Assembly: GCA_021731145.1 (NCBI GenBank) | Contig: JAKFXX010000006.1 | Span: 1-64,000 of the forward strand | Length of the DNA stretch: 64,000 nt | Direction: 5' to 3' | Source of the DNA: Gammaproteobacteria bacterium | GTDB taxonomy: Bacteria; Pseudomonadota; Gammaproteobacteria; Ga0077554; Ga007554 | Shown: piece after piece, positions 39,908 to 49,750 of the stretch | Layout: each line of letters begins with the position of its first letter | How positions within the stretch are numbered: position 1 is the stretch's first letter | Notes under the pieces: generated by a model | What the model was told of the DNA's origin: nothing | The model's input: only the letters and a program-made list of their open reading frames with translations | Databases searched by the model: none | Translations under genes and position numbers: made by a program

Positions 39908-42517
39908 ATGATGACCAGTGCCGAAGTGCGTAGCGCCTTTATCGACTTTTTTCGCAGCCACGGCCATACGGCGGTGCCCAGCAGTTCGTTGGTGCCTGCC
40001 AATGACCCCACCCTGTTGTTCACCAATGCAGGCATGGTGCAGTTCAAGGATGTCTTTCTGGGGCTTGAGCATCGCCCCTACACCCGCGCCGTGAGTTCCC
40101 AACGCTGTGTGCGCGCCGGCGGCAAACACAACGATCTGGAAAACGTCGGCTATACCGCGCGCCACCACACCTTCTTCGAGATGCTGGGCAATTTCAGCTT
40201 CGGTGATTACTTCAAGCGCGAGGCGATTCAATACGCCTGGGAATTTCTCACGCAAGAGCTGAAGCTGCCGCCCGAGCGCTTGTGGATTACGGTGTTCGAG
40301 GAAGACGACGAGGCCGCCGGCATCTGGCTCAATGAAATCAAGGTAGATCCGGCGCGGTTTTCAAGGATAGGTGCGCACGACAACTTCTGGTCGATGGGCG
40401 ACACCGGCCCCTGCGGCCCCTGTTCCGAAATCTTCTACGATCACGGACCCGCCGTGGCGGGTGGGCCGCCGGGTACGCCGGAGGCCGATGGCGACCGCTA
40501 CATCGAAATCTGGAACCTGGTGTTCATGCAATACAACCGCGCCCCGGACGGCACGCTCACGCCCTTGCCCAAGCCCTCTGTGGATACCGGCATGGGGCTG
40601 GAGCGTTTGGCGGCGGTGATGCAGCATGTGCATGGCAATTACGAGATTGACCTGTTCCGCAATCTGATTCGCGCGGTGGCGCAACTGGCGGGGGCCGCCG
40701 ATCTGGGCAACAACTCGCTCAAGGTTGTGGCGGATCATATCCGCGCCAGCGCCTTCCTGATTACCGATGGCGTGATGCCCTCCAATGAAGGGCGCGGCTA
40801 TGTGCTGCGTCGCATCATCCGCCGCGCCATTCGTCATGGTAACAAGCTGGGCATCAAAGACGCCTTTTTCTACAAGCTGGTGGCGCCCCTGGTTGCCGAA
40901 ATGGGCGCCGCCTATCCCGAATTGACGCACGCCCAGCAGCAGGTGGAGCGGATGCTGCGCCTCGAAGAAGAGCGCTTTGCCGAAACGCTGGAACACGGCC
41001 TCAAAATCCTGGAGCAGGACATCAGCAAGTTGGCGGGCAAGGTGATTCCGGGCGGCACAGTGTTTCGCCTCTACGACACCTACGGCTTCCCCGTCGATCT
41101 CACCGGCGATATCGCCCGTGAGCATGGCTTGACCCTTGATACGGCCGGATTCGAACGCGAGATGGAGGCGCAACGCGAGCGCGCCCGCGCCGCCAGCCAG
41201 TTCGACGTGGCCTATGCCGGCAAGCTGATGGGTGTGGAGGGGAGCACGGATTTTACCGGCTATGAGCGCCTTGTGGACGAAGCCTCAATCATCGCCTTGT
41301 ACCGGGATGACGGCACGGCGGTAAATGCGCTGGAAGCCGGACAAACCGGCAAGGTTATTCTAGACCGTACCCCGTTTTATGCCGAATCCGGCGGCCAGTC
41401 AGGCGACAGCGGTGTTATCAAGGGCGGCCAGGCCGGATTTGAGGTGCATGGCACCCAAAAGCAGGGCGAGGGCGTGCATATCCACAGTGGCGTACTGAAG
41501 TCCGGCGCCTTGCGCGTGGGAGACAAGGTAGGAGCGGAGGTCAATGCCGCCCAGCGCCAGGCCATCGCCCTCAACCACTCCGCTACCCATTTGCTGCATG
41601 CCGCATTGCGCCAGGTGCTGGGTCCGCACGTCGCCCAGAAGGGTTCGCTGGTCGAACCCGAGCGGCTGCGCTTCGACTTTTCCCACTTCGAACCGCTTAC
41701 TCCTGTGCAAATCAGGGAGGTCGAACGTCTGGTCAACGGGCAGATCCGCGCCAACCGTGAGGCGCAGACCCGCGTCATGTCCTATGATGAGGCGGTAGCA
41801 GCGGGGGCCATGGCGCTGTTCGGCGAAAAATACGGTGACCAGGTGCGCGTACTCAGCATTGGTGAATTTTCAACCGAACTGTGCGGCGGCACCCATGTTC
41901 GTCGCGCAGGTGACATTGGCCTGTTCAAACTTGTCTCTGAAGCGGGTGTGGCGTCAGGTGTGCGCCGCATCGAGGCCATTACTGGTCAACGCGCGCTTGA
42001 GTGGGTGGAGGAGGAGGAAGACCGCCTGCTGCGCATTGCCGATGCTGTCAAATCAGGCCGCGATAACGTGGATGACAAGGTTGGGCAACTTGTCGAACGG
42101 GCGCGCAAGTTGGAAAAGGAGCTGGAGCAGATCAAAGGCAAGCTGGCCAGCAACCAGGGTAGTGACCTTGCCGCGCAGGCGGTGGAGATCAACGGCATCA
42201 AGGTGCTCGCCGCCTGTCTTGAAGGGGTAGACCCCAAGGCATTGCGTGACACTGTCGACCAGCTCAAGAACAAGCTTGGCTCTGCTGCCGTGGTGCTGGC
42301 CGCCGTGGTAGATGGCAAGGTCAGCCTGGTGGCGGGCGTCACCAAAGATCACATCGCCCAGATCAAGGCGGGCGAGTTGGTCAACATGGTGGCCCTACAG
42401 GTGGGCGGCAAGGGCGGAGGGCGGCCTGATATGGCCCAGGCGGGCGGTGATAACCCCACCGCTCTCCCCGCAGCCCTTGCTGCCGTACCGGAATGGGTGC
42501 GGCAGCAGCTCGCATAG
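39908..42517 (+). CDS. alaS: alanyl-tRNA synthetase
   Basis: This 869-residue enzyme charges tRNA-Ala. The class II catalytic core starts at [21 protein letters not shown] and includes [20 protein letters not shown]. The editing domain has the metal motif [12 protein letters not shown] near residue 558 and [13 protein letters not shown] near 659. A coiled coil and the C-Ala domain ([15 protein letters not shown]) end the protein. The order recX-alaS-lysC-csrA is common in gammaproteobacteria. A palindrome follows the stop. Confidence 0.97.
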   Translation: MMTSAEVRSAFIDFFRSHGHTAVPSSSLVPANDPTLLFTNAGMVQFKDVFLGLEHRPYTRAVSSQRCVRAGGKHNDLENVGYTARHHTFFEMLGNFSFGDYFKREAIQYAWEFLTQELKLPPERLWITVFEEDDEAAGIWLNEIKVDPARFSRIGAHDNFWSMGDTGPCGPCSEIFYDHGPAVAGGPPGTPEADGDRYIEIWNLVFMQYNRAPDGTLTPLPKPSVDTGMGLERLAAVMQHVHGNYEIDLFRNLIRAVAQLAGAADLGNNSLKVVADHIRASAFLITDGVMPSNEGRGYVLRRIIRRAIRHGNKLGIKDAFFYKLVAPLVAEMGAAYPELTHAQQQVERMLRLEEERFAETLEHGLKILEQDISKLAGKVIPGGTVFRLYDTYGFPVDLTGDIAREHGLTLDTAGFEREMEAQRERARAASQFDVAYAGKLMGVEGSTDFTGYERLVDEASIIALYRDDGTAVNALEAGQTGKVILDRTPFYAESGGQSGDSGVIKGGQAGFEVHGTQKQGEGVHIHSGVLKSGALRVGDKVGAEVNAAQRQAIALNHSATHLLHAALRQVLGPHVAQKGSLVEPERLRFDFSHFEPLTPVQIREVERLVNGQIRANREAQTRVMSYDEAVAAGAMALFGEKYGDQVRVLSIGEFSTELCGGTHVRRAGDIGLFKLVSEAGVASGVRRIEAITGQRALEWVEEEEDRLLRIADAVKSGRDNVDDKVGQLVERARKLEKELEQIKGKLASNQGSDLAAQAVEINGIKVLAACLEGVDPKALRDTVDQLKNKLGSAAVVLAAVVDGKVSLVAGVTKDHIAQIKAGELVNMVALQVGGKGGGRPDMAQAGGDNPTALPAALAAVPEWVRQQLA

Positions 42518-42549
42518 AGGTTAAAGACGAATATTTGGGCAGTGTGTAG

Positions 42550-42582
42550 GTTGGGTCAAGGAGCGTAAGCTCCGGACCCAAC
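42550..42582. repeat. REP-like palindrome in the alaS-lysC gap
   Basis: GTTGGGTC pairs with GACCCAAC, and inside GGAGC pairs with GCTCC around GTAA. Similar GTTGGGT palindromes occur between genes in many gammaproteobacterial genomes, so this is probably a dispersed REP-like element. It may also end alaS transcription, though no U tract follows. Confidence 0.6.
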
Positions 42583-42703
42583 GTTGTACTTTAAGTCAAC
42601 GGTTTCAGGGCTCGGGACAATCTAAGCTTAAGGTTTTTGTCTACCTTATTTCTCTTTTCCCTGAAATTAAAGTAAAATCCGCGTCTTTTCCTGGCAACTC
42701 ACT

Positions 42704-43924
42704 ATGGCCCTGATTGTCCAAAAATACGGCGGCACCTCGGTAGGGTCGCTTGAACGCATCGCCAATGTGGCGGAAAAGGTCATTGCCGCGCGTGCGGCGG
42801 GGCATGATCTGATTGTGGTGGTGTCCGCCATGACGGGCGAAACCGACCGGCTGCTCGGGCTTGCCAAAGGTATTGATCCCCAGCCCAACCCGCGCGAGCT
42901 GGATGTTCTGCTTTCCACCGGCGAGCAGGCCACCATTGCATTGCTGAGCATGGCGCTGGAAAAGCGCGGCTGTCCGGCGCGCTCCTACACCGGCGCCCAG
43001 GTGCGCATCCTGACCGACAGCGCCTTCAACAAGGCGCGCATCGTGGATATCGACGCGCAACGCCTGCGCGCGGACCTGGCCTGCGGGCGGGTGCTGGTGG
43101 TCGCGGGCTTTCAGGGTGTCGACGACGCAGGCAACATCACCACGCTGGGGCGCGGCGGATCGGATACCACGGCGGTGGCATTGGCTGCGGCATTGAAGGC
43201 CGATGAATGCCAGATCTATACCGACGTGGATGGCGTCTACACCACCGATCCACGCGTCGTCCCCGATGCGCGCCGCTTGGATCGCATCACCTACGAAGAA
43301 ATGCTGGAGATGGCGAGCCTGGGTGCCAAGGTGTTGCAGATCCGCTCGGTGGAGTTTGCCAGCAAGTACAACGTACCTTTGCGTGTCCTGTCCTCTTTTG
43401 CGGAGGGTCAGGGCACATTGATTAGTTCTGAGGAAGATGTAATGGAGCAGGCGCTGATTTCCGGCATCGCGTTTAACCGTGACGAGGCCAAGCTGACCGT
43501 ATTGGGCGTGCCCGATCAACCCGGCGTGGCCTACCGCATCCTCGGCCCTATCGCAGACGCCAATATCGAAGTAGACATGATCGTGCAGAACGTCGCCGAA
43601 GATTCGACGACGGATTTCACTTTCACGGTACACCGCGACGATTACGACAAGGCGTTGCGCATTCTGCGTGAAACTGCGAATGAGCTGGGCGCGCGTGAGG
43701 TGACCGGCGACAATAAAATCGTCAAAATTTCATTGGTAGGCGTAGGGATGCGCTCCCATGCAGGCATCGCCAGCACCATGTTCCAGACACTGGCCGCCGA
43801 GGGGATCAATATCCGCATGATTTCGACATCGGAGATCAAGATTTCCGTCGTGGTGGATGAAAAATACCTGGAGCTGGGCGTGCGCGCGCTGCATGCTGCA
43901 TTTCACCTTGACAGCAAGAAATAG
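42704..43924 (+). CDS. lysC: aspartate kinase
   Basis: This 406-residue enzyme phosphorylates aspartate, the first step to lysine, threonine and methionine. The kinase domain has VQKYGGTSVGSLERI near residue 5, LLSTGEQATIALLS near 68 and GRGGSDTTAVALAAAL near 151. Two C-terminal ACT domains (~265-335 and ~345-405) carry allosteric sites, typical of the single-function type. The 186-base gap to alaS suggests its own promoter. Confidence 0.95.
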   Translation: MALIVQKYGGTSVGSLERIANVAEKVIAARAAGHDLIVVVSAMTGETDRLLGLAKGIDPQPNPRELDVLLSTGEQATIALLSMALEKRGCPARSYTGAQVRILTDSAFNKARIVDIDAQRLRADLACGRVLVVAGFQGVDDAGNITTLGRGGSDTTAVALAAALKADECQIYTDVDGVYTTDPRVVPDARRLDRITYEEMLEMASLGAKVLQIRSVEFASKYNVPLRVLSSFAEGQGTLISSEEDVMEQALISGIAFNRDEAKLTVLGVPDQPGVAYRILGPIADANIEVDMIVQNVAEDSTTDFTFTVHRDDYDKALRILRETANELGAREVTGDNKIVKISLVGVGMRSHAGIASTMFQTLAAEGINIRMISTSEIKISVVVDEKYLELGVRALHAAFHLDSKK

Positions 43925-44073
43925 CATTAAAAAAACAGCACATTATTGTTGCAGCTCAAGTTTCGAAGGAATGCGTCTAAGGAAAGATTGAAAAGTATTT
44001 TTTTATTGCGGCAGGGATTGATCAGCACTTCTGTATTCAGTTTCGGGTCGTGTGGCCGATACAACACAAGAGC

Positions 44074-44095
44074 GGATCATGGCAGGAAGTGATCC
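44074..44095 (+). promoter_or_regulatory. hairpin with a GGA loop in the csrA leader (candidate CsrA site)
   Basis: GGATCA pairs with TGATCC around the loop TGGCAGGAAG, placing AGGA in the loop. CsrA binds GGA in hairpin loops and often represses its own mRNA. A second GGA lies in the ribosome-binding site (AAGGAG) before the csrA ATG. The site is 53 bases upstream of the start codon. Confidence 0.45.
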
Positions 44096-44148
44096 AGTCA
44101 TAGACCAGAGAAGTGACGCATACATTAGAATTCTTAAGGAGATGAATC

Positions 44149-44352
44149 ATGCTGATTCTAACCCGTCGTGTGGGTGAAACACTGATAATTGGTGACGATG
44201 TCACCGTAACTGTTTTAGGCGTCAAAGGTAATCAAGTTCGGATTGGCGTGAATGCGCCCAAAGATGTGAGCGTGCATCGCGAAGAGATATACCAGCGCAT
44301 CCAGAAAGAAAAGGAGCATGCGCACGCCGAGGAAGAAGGATTAGGCGTATAA
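44149..44352 (+). CDS. csrA: carbon storage regulator CsrA
   Basis: This 67-residue RNA-binding dimer controls translation of central metabolism and motility mRNAs. The sequence [20 protein letters not shown] is canonical, with the RNA-binding Arg residues in LTRRVGE and VSVHREEI. The C-terminal tail is rich in Glu and His. A strong AAGGAG precedes the ATG. It lies between lysC and tRNA-Ser, as usual. Confidence 0.96.
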   Translation: MLILTRRVGETLIIGDDVTVTVLGVKGNQVRIGVNAPKDVSVHREEIYQRIQKEKEHAHAEEEGLGV

Positions 44353-44653
44353 GGGCCGGCCGATGCTTGGTCATCGCATGTAAATAAACCAGCGAGCCAT
44401 GATACGGGCTGCGCGGGGGCGTACTCTAAGCCCTCCCTGCCCCTCGTCAGAGGTGACGGTGGTCATGCTTGTTTGTGAGATAACCCCCGGTTTGTGGGTG
44501 TGCGCCATTTTTCCGGTTGATGGAGACAAGCGCCGCTCCATGCTCAAGAAAAAAGATGTGGCTGGTTAAAATAGATATCCCATCTTTCCAGAAGTTCGTG
44601 GTAATATACTCGGCCTTGTGGTTTGAAAGACCTTTGGGTAACCTGGATTATCC
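44353..44653. other. csrA-tRNA-Ser intergenic region
   Basis: About 300 bases without a gene. It must carry the csrA terminator and the tRNA promoter. AATATACT at 44603-44610 could be part of a -10 element, but no -35 at proper spacing was found. No clear terminator was seen. Confidence 0.4.
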
Positions 44654-44747
44654 GGAGAGATGGCCGAGCTGGTCGAAGGCGCTCCCCTGCTAAGGGAGTA
44701 TGGGGTCAAAAACTCCATCGAGGGTTCGAATCCCTCTCTCTCCGCCA
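44654..44747 (+). tRNA. tRNA-Ser (GCU)
   Basis: The acceptor arms GGAGAGA and TCTCTCC pair over seven bases. The anticodon loop CTGCTAA gives anticodon GCT, reading AGC/AGU. The long variable arm of class II tRNAs is present, the T loop is GGTTCGAATCC, and CCA is encoded. tRNA-Ser directly after csrA is a common gammaproteobacterial arrangement. Confidence 0.95.
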
Positions 44748-44809
44748 TATTTCGCTTGATGTCTCTTGACACTAAGCGCTGGGGTCTGGATAATGCCCCA
44801 CCTTGAATT

Positions 44810-44886
44810 GCGCCCGTAGCTCAGTTGGATAGAGTACCTGGCTACGAACCAGGCGGTCGGGAGTTCGAATCTCTCCGGGCGCACCA
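44810..44886 (+). tRNA. tRNA-Arg (ACG)
   Basis: The acceptor arms GCGCCCG and CGGGCGC pair over seven bases. The anticodon stem-loop CTGGCTACGAACCAG gives anticodon ACG, where the first base is usually edited to inosine to read CGN. The T arm is GGAGTTCGAATCTCTCC-like and CCA is encoded. It follows tRNA-Ser by 62 bases. Confidence 0.95.
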
Positions 44887-45059
44887 TTTTTACCCCGCCT
44901 TAACAGCTTCCTTGGTCGATATACTTACAATTCCTTCAAGCCCAAAGCCGCTTATTTAAAGTATGGCGCGCCGTCATAACGCCGCCCAGGGTTCAAATCG
45001 CCGTTTTTAGGATATTATCTGCTGGAGGTCACGCCCCGTGACGCGCAGAAGATCCTAGC

Positions 45060-46841
45060 ATGACCGCATTGCCAGCTTTAACAACGAGAAGCTTCACCTC
45101 TCACTCTGTGATCGCCTATCTGGCAGGTCTCGCTTCGATCATGCTGACTCTTGTGGCATGGCACTATGCCACGCAACTTGCCGAAACGAAAGAACACGTA
45201 AAACTCGCCAGTGAATCACATGTGCTTGCTGATACCATCAATCGCCAATTAGGTAACTATCAGCAAATACTCGATGGATTAACCGGGCTGTTCGCCGCAA
45301 GTGTCTCCGTCGACCGTAGCGAGTTTCGCGCTTATGCCAAGCAGATCGATGCCATCCGCCGCTTTCCGGGAATACGCCGGTTCGCATATTGCAGCATGGT
45401 GCGCGCAGAGGCCCTCCGCGATCATATCACCGCAGTCCGCGCGGAAGGTTTTCCGGCGTACACCGTCACGCCGCCGGGTAGCCGGCCCGAGTACTGTCCG
45501 GTAATTTATTTGGAGCCGTTCGAGCATGGCAAACTGAAATCATTTGGTGCGGACATACTGGCTGAACCCATACGTCATGAAGCCATGTCGCAAGCGCGCG
45601 ATTCGGGCGAGTCTGTCTCCACGAAACGGCTTACACTGCTGCAGGATGCAGGAGTATCCTCAAAACCTGGTTTCGTCATTTTCTCCCCTGTCTACCGGAA
45701 CGATGAGTCCCAGCGGTCAGTAGAGGAGCGCCGCAAGGCACTTGTGGGGTTCGTGTATGCCAGCTTCCGCCTGGATGAACTCTTTGCCGGGATTATGGCG
45801 CAAGACCGCTTCCCGGGTTTGGTGTTTAATGTCTATGAAGGTGACTCGCTCGACGCCGGCTCCCTGCTCTACAGTTCCGCTCCGCGCGTATCCTGGGCCG
45901 GGCAGGATACGGTGACCGAGAAGGTCAAAATAGCAGGCCGCCTCTGGACGCTCAAAATCATGTCCGCTGGAAAGCCTGGAAATATTACCGGCAATGTGGC
46001 CGCGCTCACCCTGATAGGCGGGCTTTCCATCAGCGCCATTCTCTTCTGGGTAACATTATTGCAGGCGCGTAATGTTGCACAACGCGCCGCGTCCGAACAG
46101 CAGATTCGCATGTTGAACACGGAGTTGGAACATCGCGTGAAACAACGCACCGCGCAGCTCGAAGCCGCCGTTAAGGAGCTTGAGGCATTCAGTTACTCGG
46201 TATCCCATGATTTGCGCGCGCCTCTCCGAAGCATCGATGGCTTCAGCCAGGCTTTGCTGGACGACTACGAAAGCAGTCTCGACGCCACGGCACAGGATTA
46301 CCTACGGCGAGTGCGTGCAGCGGCTCAGCGCATGGGAATATTGATCGACGATTTGCTTAAACTGTCCCGCACCACCCGTGTCAGCTTGAACGTGGGTCCG
46401 GTTAATCTTTCGAGTCTCGCCAGCGAGATTGCCATAGATCTGTCCAAGACATTCCCCGGCCAACGTGTAGAATTCATAACCCACCCCAGCATCATTGCTG
46501 AAGGCGACCGCGTGCTACTGCGGATTGTCCTCGAAAACCTGCTTGGCAATGCCTGGAAATACTCATCAAAGATCCCTGACCCCCGCATCGAATTTGGCCA
46601 GATAGAAGAATCTGACCACACGGTCTACTTTGTGCGGGACAACGGTGCGGGTTTCGATATGCGTTATGTGGACAAACTCTTTGTTGCTTTCCAGCGATTG
46701 CATGGCCCGAAAGAGTTTTCAGGCTCAGGCATCGGGCTGGCGACTGTGCAGCGGATTATTGCCCGCCACGGCGGAAAAATTTGGGCGGAAAGCAAGGCGG
46801 GAGAAGGCACGACGCTTTATTTCACCTTGTCAGCGCCATGA
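45060..46841 (+). CDS. CHASE-domain membrane sensor histidine kinase
   Basis: This 593-residue protein has an N-terminal membrane helix (~19-38), a periplasmic CHASE domain (~75-290, with the typical FPGIRRFAYCSMV), a second helix (~310-335), a short coiled coil, and a HisKA domain with phosphoacceptor His in SYSVSHDLRAPLRS near residue 383. The ATPase domain has ENLLGNAWKYS, RDNGAGFDMRY and GSGIGLATVQRI. This is the phytochrome-like kinase type; no adjacent response regulator exists, so it is an orphan. The ligand is unknown. It converges with slyD. Confidence 0.88.
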   Translation: MTALPALTTRSFTSHSVIAYLAGLASIMLTLVAWHYATQLAETKEHVKLASESHVLADTINRQLGNYQQILDGLTGLFAASVSVDRSEFRAYAKQIDAIRRFPGIRRFAYCSMVRAEALRDHITAVRAEGFPAYTVTPPGSRPEYCPVIYLEPFEHGKLKSFGADILAEPIRHEAMSQARDSGESVSTKRLTLLQDAGVSSKPGFVIFSPVYRNDESQRSVEERRKALVGFVYASFRLDELFAGIMAQDRFPGLVFNVYEGDSLDAGSLLYSSAPRVSWAGQDTVTEKVKIAGRLWTLKIMSAGKPGNITGNVAALTLIGGLSISAILFWVTLLQARNVAQRAASEQQIRMLNTELEHRVKQRTAQLEAAVKELEAFSYSVSHDLRAPLRSIDGFSQALLDDYESSLDATAQDYLRRVRAAAQRMGILIDDLLKLSRTTRVSLNVGPVNLSSLASEIAIDLSKTFPGQRVEFITHPSIIAEGDRVLLRIVLENLLGNAWKYSSKIPDPRIEFGQIEESDHTVYFVRDNGAGFDMRYVDKLFVAFQRLHGPKEFSGSGIGLATVQRIIARHGGKIWAESKAGEGTTLYFTLSAP

Positions 46842-46871
46842 ACAGAAGCCATTCACCATGTGGATGCGAAC

Positions 46872-47366
46872 TCAATGATGGTGGCCGCCGTCGCCATGCA
46901 CATGCCGATGGGAAATTTCTTCCGCTGATGCTGCACGCACATCAACCACATCTATTTCAAAGGTCAGCGTCTTGCCCGCCAAAGGGTGATTGGTGTCCAC
47001 ATCAATCGTTTTGAGTCCTGCCTTAACCACAACAACTTCCCGTGGGCCGTCATTGGTATTGACCTGCACCACCATGCCCGGCTTATAGACAATCTTTCTA
47101 CCGGAAGGATTGACCACATGTTTAACGGATATCCTCTGTTGCGAATTTTCACGTCGCAGACCATAGGCCTGCTCTGGTGGCAGCGTTACCGTAAACGTGT
47201 CACCGGCTTGCTTGCCCGTCAGAGCGCCTTCCAATCCCGGCAGCATTCCGTGATGCCCATGCAAATAAACCATAGGATTACCCTGGTGCGAATCTTCAAG
47301 GACCTCTGTGCCAGGCTCACTCAAGCGATAATGAAACGTCACTACTTTATTGGTTTCAATCAACAT
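46872..47366 (-). CDS. slyD: SlyD-like FKBP peptidyl-prolyl isomerase
   Basis: This 164-residue protein has an FKBP domain (VTFHYRLSEPGTEVLEDS, MLPGLEGALTGKQAGD) with the insert-in-flap chaperone segment, and ends in a His-rich tail (HRHVHGDGGHHH) that should bind Ni2+ or Zn2+. It is shorter in the tail than E. coli SlyD but matches otherwise. ATG 47366 (GAGAGAAAG upstream) was preferred over ATG 47381. Role: folding of proline-limited proteins and metal supply, by family. Confidence 0.88.
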   Translation of the reverse strand: MLIETNKVVTFHYRLSEPGTEVLEDSHQGNPMVYLHGHHGMLPGLEGALTGKQAGDTFTVTLPPEQAYGLRRENSQQRISVKHVVNPSGRKIVYKPGMVVQVNTNDGPREVVVVKAGLKTIDVDTNHPLAGKTLTFEIDVVDVRAASAEEISHRHVHGDGGHHH

Positions 47367-47484
47367 GCTTTCTCTCTCCATATATCTAATTTTGCCTTGA
47401 TCGCGATTTTACTACCAAACGTGACGCATGGCTCGTGGCCTGTTAAGAAATCGCTGATTTACTCAATGTGTCAGCGCTCAACTT

Positions 47485-48354
47485 TTACTTCCATGGCCGA
47501 TCACCCCACTGATGCAAGACCAGACCCGCCATAATCAATGCGGTACCCATCCAGACTTGCATTCCCACATGCTCGTCATTCAAGAAGGACCCCAACAGCA
47601 GCGCGGTTATCGGCGTTATCAAGGTTATCAATGCTATCCGTCCCACCGCGAGGTGCTTGAGGGCATAGTAATACAGAATAAAACCCAGCACAGAGCCTAC
47701 CGTCCCTAAGTAGCCGATGGACAGCATCGCACGAATGGGCAATGCCCGAGGCAGCGAGCCATCCACCAGCACCCACGTCGTCAAATACAGTGGCGCTGCC
47801 ACCAACAGACCACCCCCCGTTACTGCCATGGCAGACAGATCCGCACCGATACGTTTAATCCACACAGCGCTTGCCGCATGCAGAAATACGGAAAGCAGGA
47901 CAGCCGCCATGCCTAATACCGCGAAGGTATCAGTACGCACCCCCACACCGAAGATAACCGCCAGCCCCACTACACCTGCCACCATACCCGCAAACTTGCT
48001 TGGCGTAGCGCTGCTTTCACCCAAAAACACAGCGGCCAGCACGCCTGTCATCAATGGCGTCAAGCCGTACAAAACCGAGATCAACCCCGAGGGGATATAC
48101 TGCGCACCCCAGTAAACGCTGATCATCGCGCCATAGATACCTAGCCCGGCCGCCAAATAGGTGCGCCGCGCGCTTTTATGCCAAGGCATATCGACGCGCA
48201 GCACGCGGACGAGCGCCAGACACAGTGCGGCGCCAAGCAACATGCGCCCGGTCACCCCAAACAAAAACCCGCCACCCTCACTGCTCCACTTGATCGCCAA
48301 AGGCGTGGTAGACCAAATGAGAATGACACCGATAAAAGCGGCCGGCACAGACAC
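47485..48354 (-). CDS. EamA/DMT-family membrane transporter
   Basis: This 289-residue protein has about ten hydrophobic helices forming two EamA repeats (the second starts near residue 150, e.g. VLLSVFLHAASAVWIKRIGA). It resembles inner-membrane exporters of amino acids or metabolites of the RhaT/YdcZ class. The substrate cannot be told. It lies alone on the minus strand, and the terminator of the upstream patatin gene precedes it. Confidence 0.82.
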   Translation of the reverse strand: MSVPAAFIGVILIWSTTPLAIKWSSEGGGFLFGVTGRMLLGAALCLALVRVLRVDMPWHKSARRTYLAAGLGIYGAMISVYWGAQYIPSGLISVLYGLTPLMTGVLAAVFLGESSATPSKFAGMVAGVVGLAVIFGVGVRTDTFAVLGMAAVLLSVFLHAASAVWIKRIGADLSAMAVTGGGLLVAAPLYLTTWVLVDGSLPRALPIRAMLSIGYLGTVGSVLGFILYYYALKHLAVGRIALITLITPITALLLGSFLNDEHVGMQVWMGTALIMAGLVLHQWGDRPWK

Positions 48355-48380
48355 TGCCTTTTCTCCCCAATGATGACGCC

Positions 48381-48418
48381 AAAAACAAAAAGGCCGCGGA
48401 ACGTGAGTTCTGCGGCCT
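48381..48418 (-). terminator. intrinsic terminator on the minus strand
   Basis: Read on the minus strand, AGGCCGCAGAAC pairs with GTTCCGCGGCCT (one wobble) around a four-base loop and is followed by TTTTTGTTTTT. It lies about 200 bases beyond the patatin gene and ends that transcript. Confidence 0.85.
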
Positions 48419-48619
48419 TCGGAATACTACTGACTAATACTAAATAATCAGCAGATTACATCCCTCCAGCACGCAAGCGCACGCCATGCGCGCAGCTTGG
48501 ACAAGCAGCGTGCCGCAGGAATGGTCATTGAATGGAGGTAGGTAGACATGCGCTGAGTCTGCCAGCACACACATGGATATGCAAGTACAAACTGACTTCA
48601 GGTATTTCGGGCACCCAGC

Positions 48620-49585
48620 TCACTTCCTGCGCCATTCCTGGATTTGCTTGCGGATCAGCGGTAATGCCGCTTGCGCCGCCTTCTCCCCTTCCAGAATAGC
48701 AAGATGCTTGCTTTCGAAATCGGTGGCGCCGATCATGCCCGTGTTGGGACGAATCACTATGTCGGCACCGGCTAATTCATAACTGCTGATCGATTGCCCC
48801 ATGATAGTGAAGGTCTGCAACAGGACGTCCAGCGTGTCTTCGATTTTGGCGTTGCCTGGTTTCTTGGAGATATCTACCGCGATCACGATATCAGCGCCGA
48901 GGGTGCGCGCCGCTTTGACAGGAACCGGGCTGACCAGCCCGCCGTCCACATATTCATGCCCGGCAATCGAGACCGGCTGAAACACGCCTGGCACGCTGCT
49001 GGAGGCGCGCACTGCCATGCCGGTATTGCCGCGCCGAAACGCGATCATTTCTCCGCTTTGCAAGTCGGTTGCCACGGCGGCATAGGGCTTGGGCAGATTC
49101 TCTATGCCCCGGTTCTGCAACGCCTTATTTATAAAGGCCTGTAATTGCTCACCCTTGATGAAGCCGCGCGATGGCAGCATATAATCGCTCACGCTGGATT
49201 CCTCCAACTGGAATGCGATTTTCTGTAGATCAAAGCCGGTATACCCACCGGCGTACAGCGCACCGACCACGCTTCCCGCGCTGGTGCCGACCACCATATC
49301 CGGCACGATGCCCTGCGCCTCCAGAACCTTGATGACACCGATATGAGCGAATCCCCGCGCCGCCCCACCACCCAGTACCAAAGCGATCTTCGGTGGTGGT
49401 GGCGGCTTGACGGCCGCTGGCGGAGGCAGGGGTGGCGCCTCCTTTACCACGGGCGGAGCAGCACAGGCGGCCACAAACCAGATCATTAGCGAAAAGCACA
49501 GGTGGCGGATTGAGGAGAGCGTGTAAGGATCACGCCGCCGGTTGGCGCCTTGGCCGATGTGTCCAGGGCCATTCGACCTATTCAT
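48620..49585 (-). CDS. patatin-like phospholipase, predicted lipoprotein
   Basis: This 321-residue protein (RssA-like) has a late lipoprotein-type signal (HLCFSLMIWFVAACAAPP), a proline-rich linker, and a patatin domain. The oxyanion motif is GGGAARGFAHIG, the nucleophile GTSAG (Ser near residue 95) and the catalytic Asp in DGGLVSP. ATG 49585 is supported by its ATGAATAG overlap with the stop of the small ORF upstream. Its likely role is lipid or ester hydrolysis at the envelope; the substrate is unknown. Confidence 0.82.
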   Translation of the reverse strand: MNRSNGPGHIGQGANRRRDPYTLSSIRHLCFSLMIWFVAACAAPPVVKEAPPLPPPAAVKPPPPPKIALVLGGGAARGFAHIGVIKVLEAQGIVPDMVVGTSAGSVVGALYAGGYTGFDLQKIAFQLEESSVSDYMLPSRGFIKGEQLQAFINKALQNRGIENLPKPYAAVATDLQSGEMIAFRRGNTGMAVRASSSVPGVFQPVSIAGHEYVDGGLVSPVPVKAARTLGADIVIAVDISKKPGNAKIEDTLDVLLQTFTIMGQSISSYELAGADIVIRPNTGMIGATDFESKHLAILEGEKAAQAALPLIRKQIQEWRRK

Positions 49586-49697
49586 GTTTGCGCAGCAGTG
49601 AGCGCATGCCGGAAGCCCCTGCATCGGCATCCAATATGAACGTTTCATGGTCATCCCATCGCCCCCCTGTCAGGATATTTTTCATGCGCTGCGTCAC
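49578..49697 (-). CDS. 39-residue ORF translationally coupled to the patatin gene
   Basis: The frame begins with GTG 49697, seven bases after a textbook GGAGG, and encodes VTQRMKNILTGGRWDDHETF and 19 further residues to TAG. Its stop overlaps the patatin start (ATGAATAG), which is the arrangement of coupled genes. The product is polar with no membrane segment and no known domain. It may be a real small protein or a leader peptide controlling the patatin gene. It lies 53 bases after purK. Confidence 0.5.
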   Translation of the reverse strand: MTQRMKNILTGGRWDDHETFILDADAGASGMRSLLRKHE

Positions 49698-49750
49698 TTT
49701 TTTACCTCCAAGGCTGAAATGCATGAGGGTGCGGCAAACCCCACGCCAAC

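Noticed and set aside
42604-42703. Lysine riboswitch before lysC
   Set aside because: The 186-base gap holds only a short palindrome and AT-rich DNA; no long conserved aptamer pattern was seen.
44566-44887. Short minus-strand open frames over the two tRNAs
   Set aside because: They are read-through of tRNA complementary sequence, a common false gene call.
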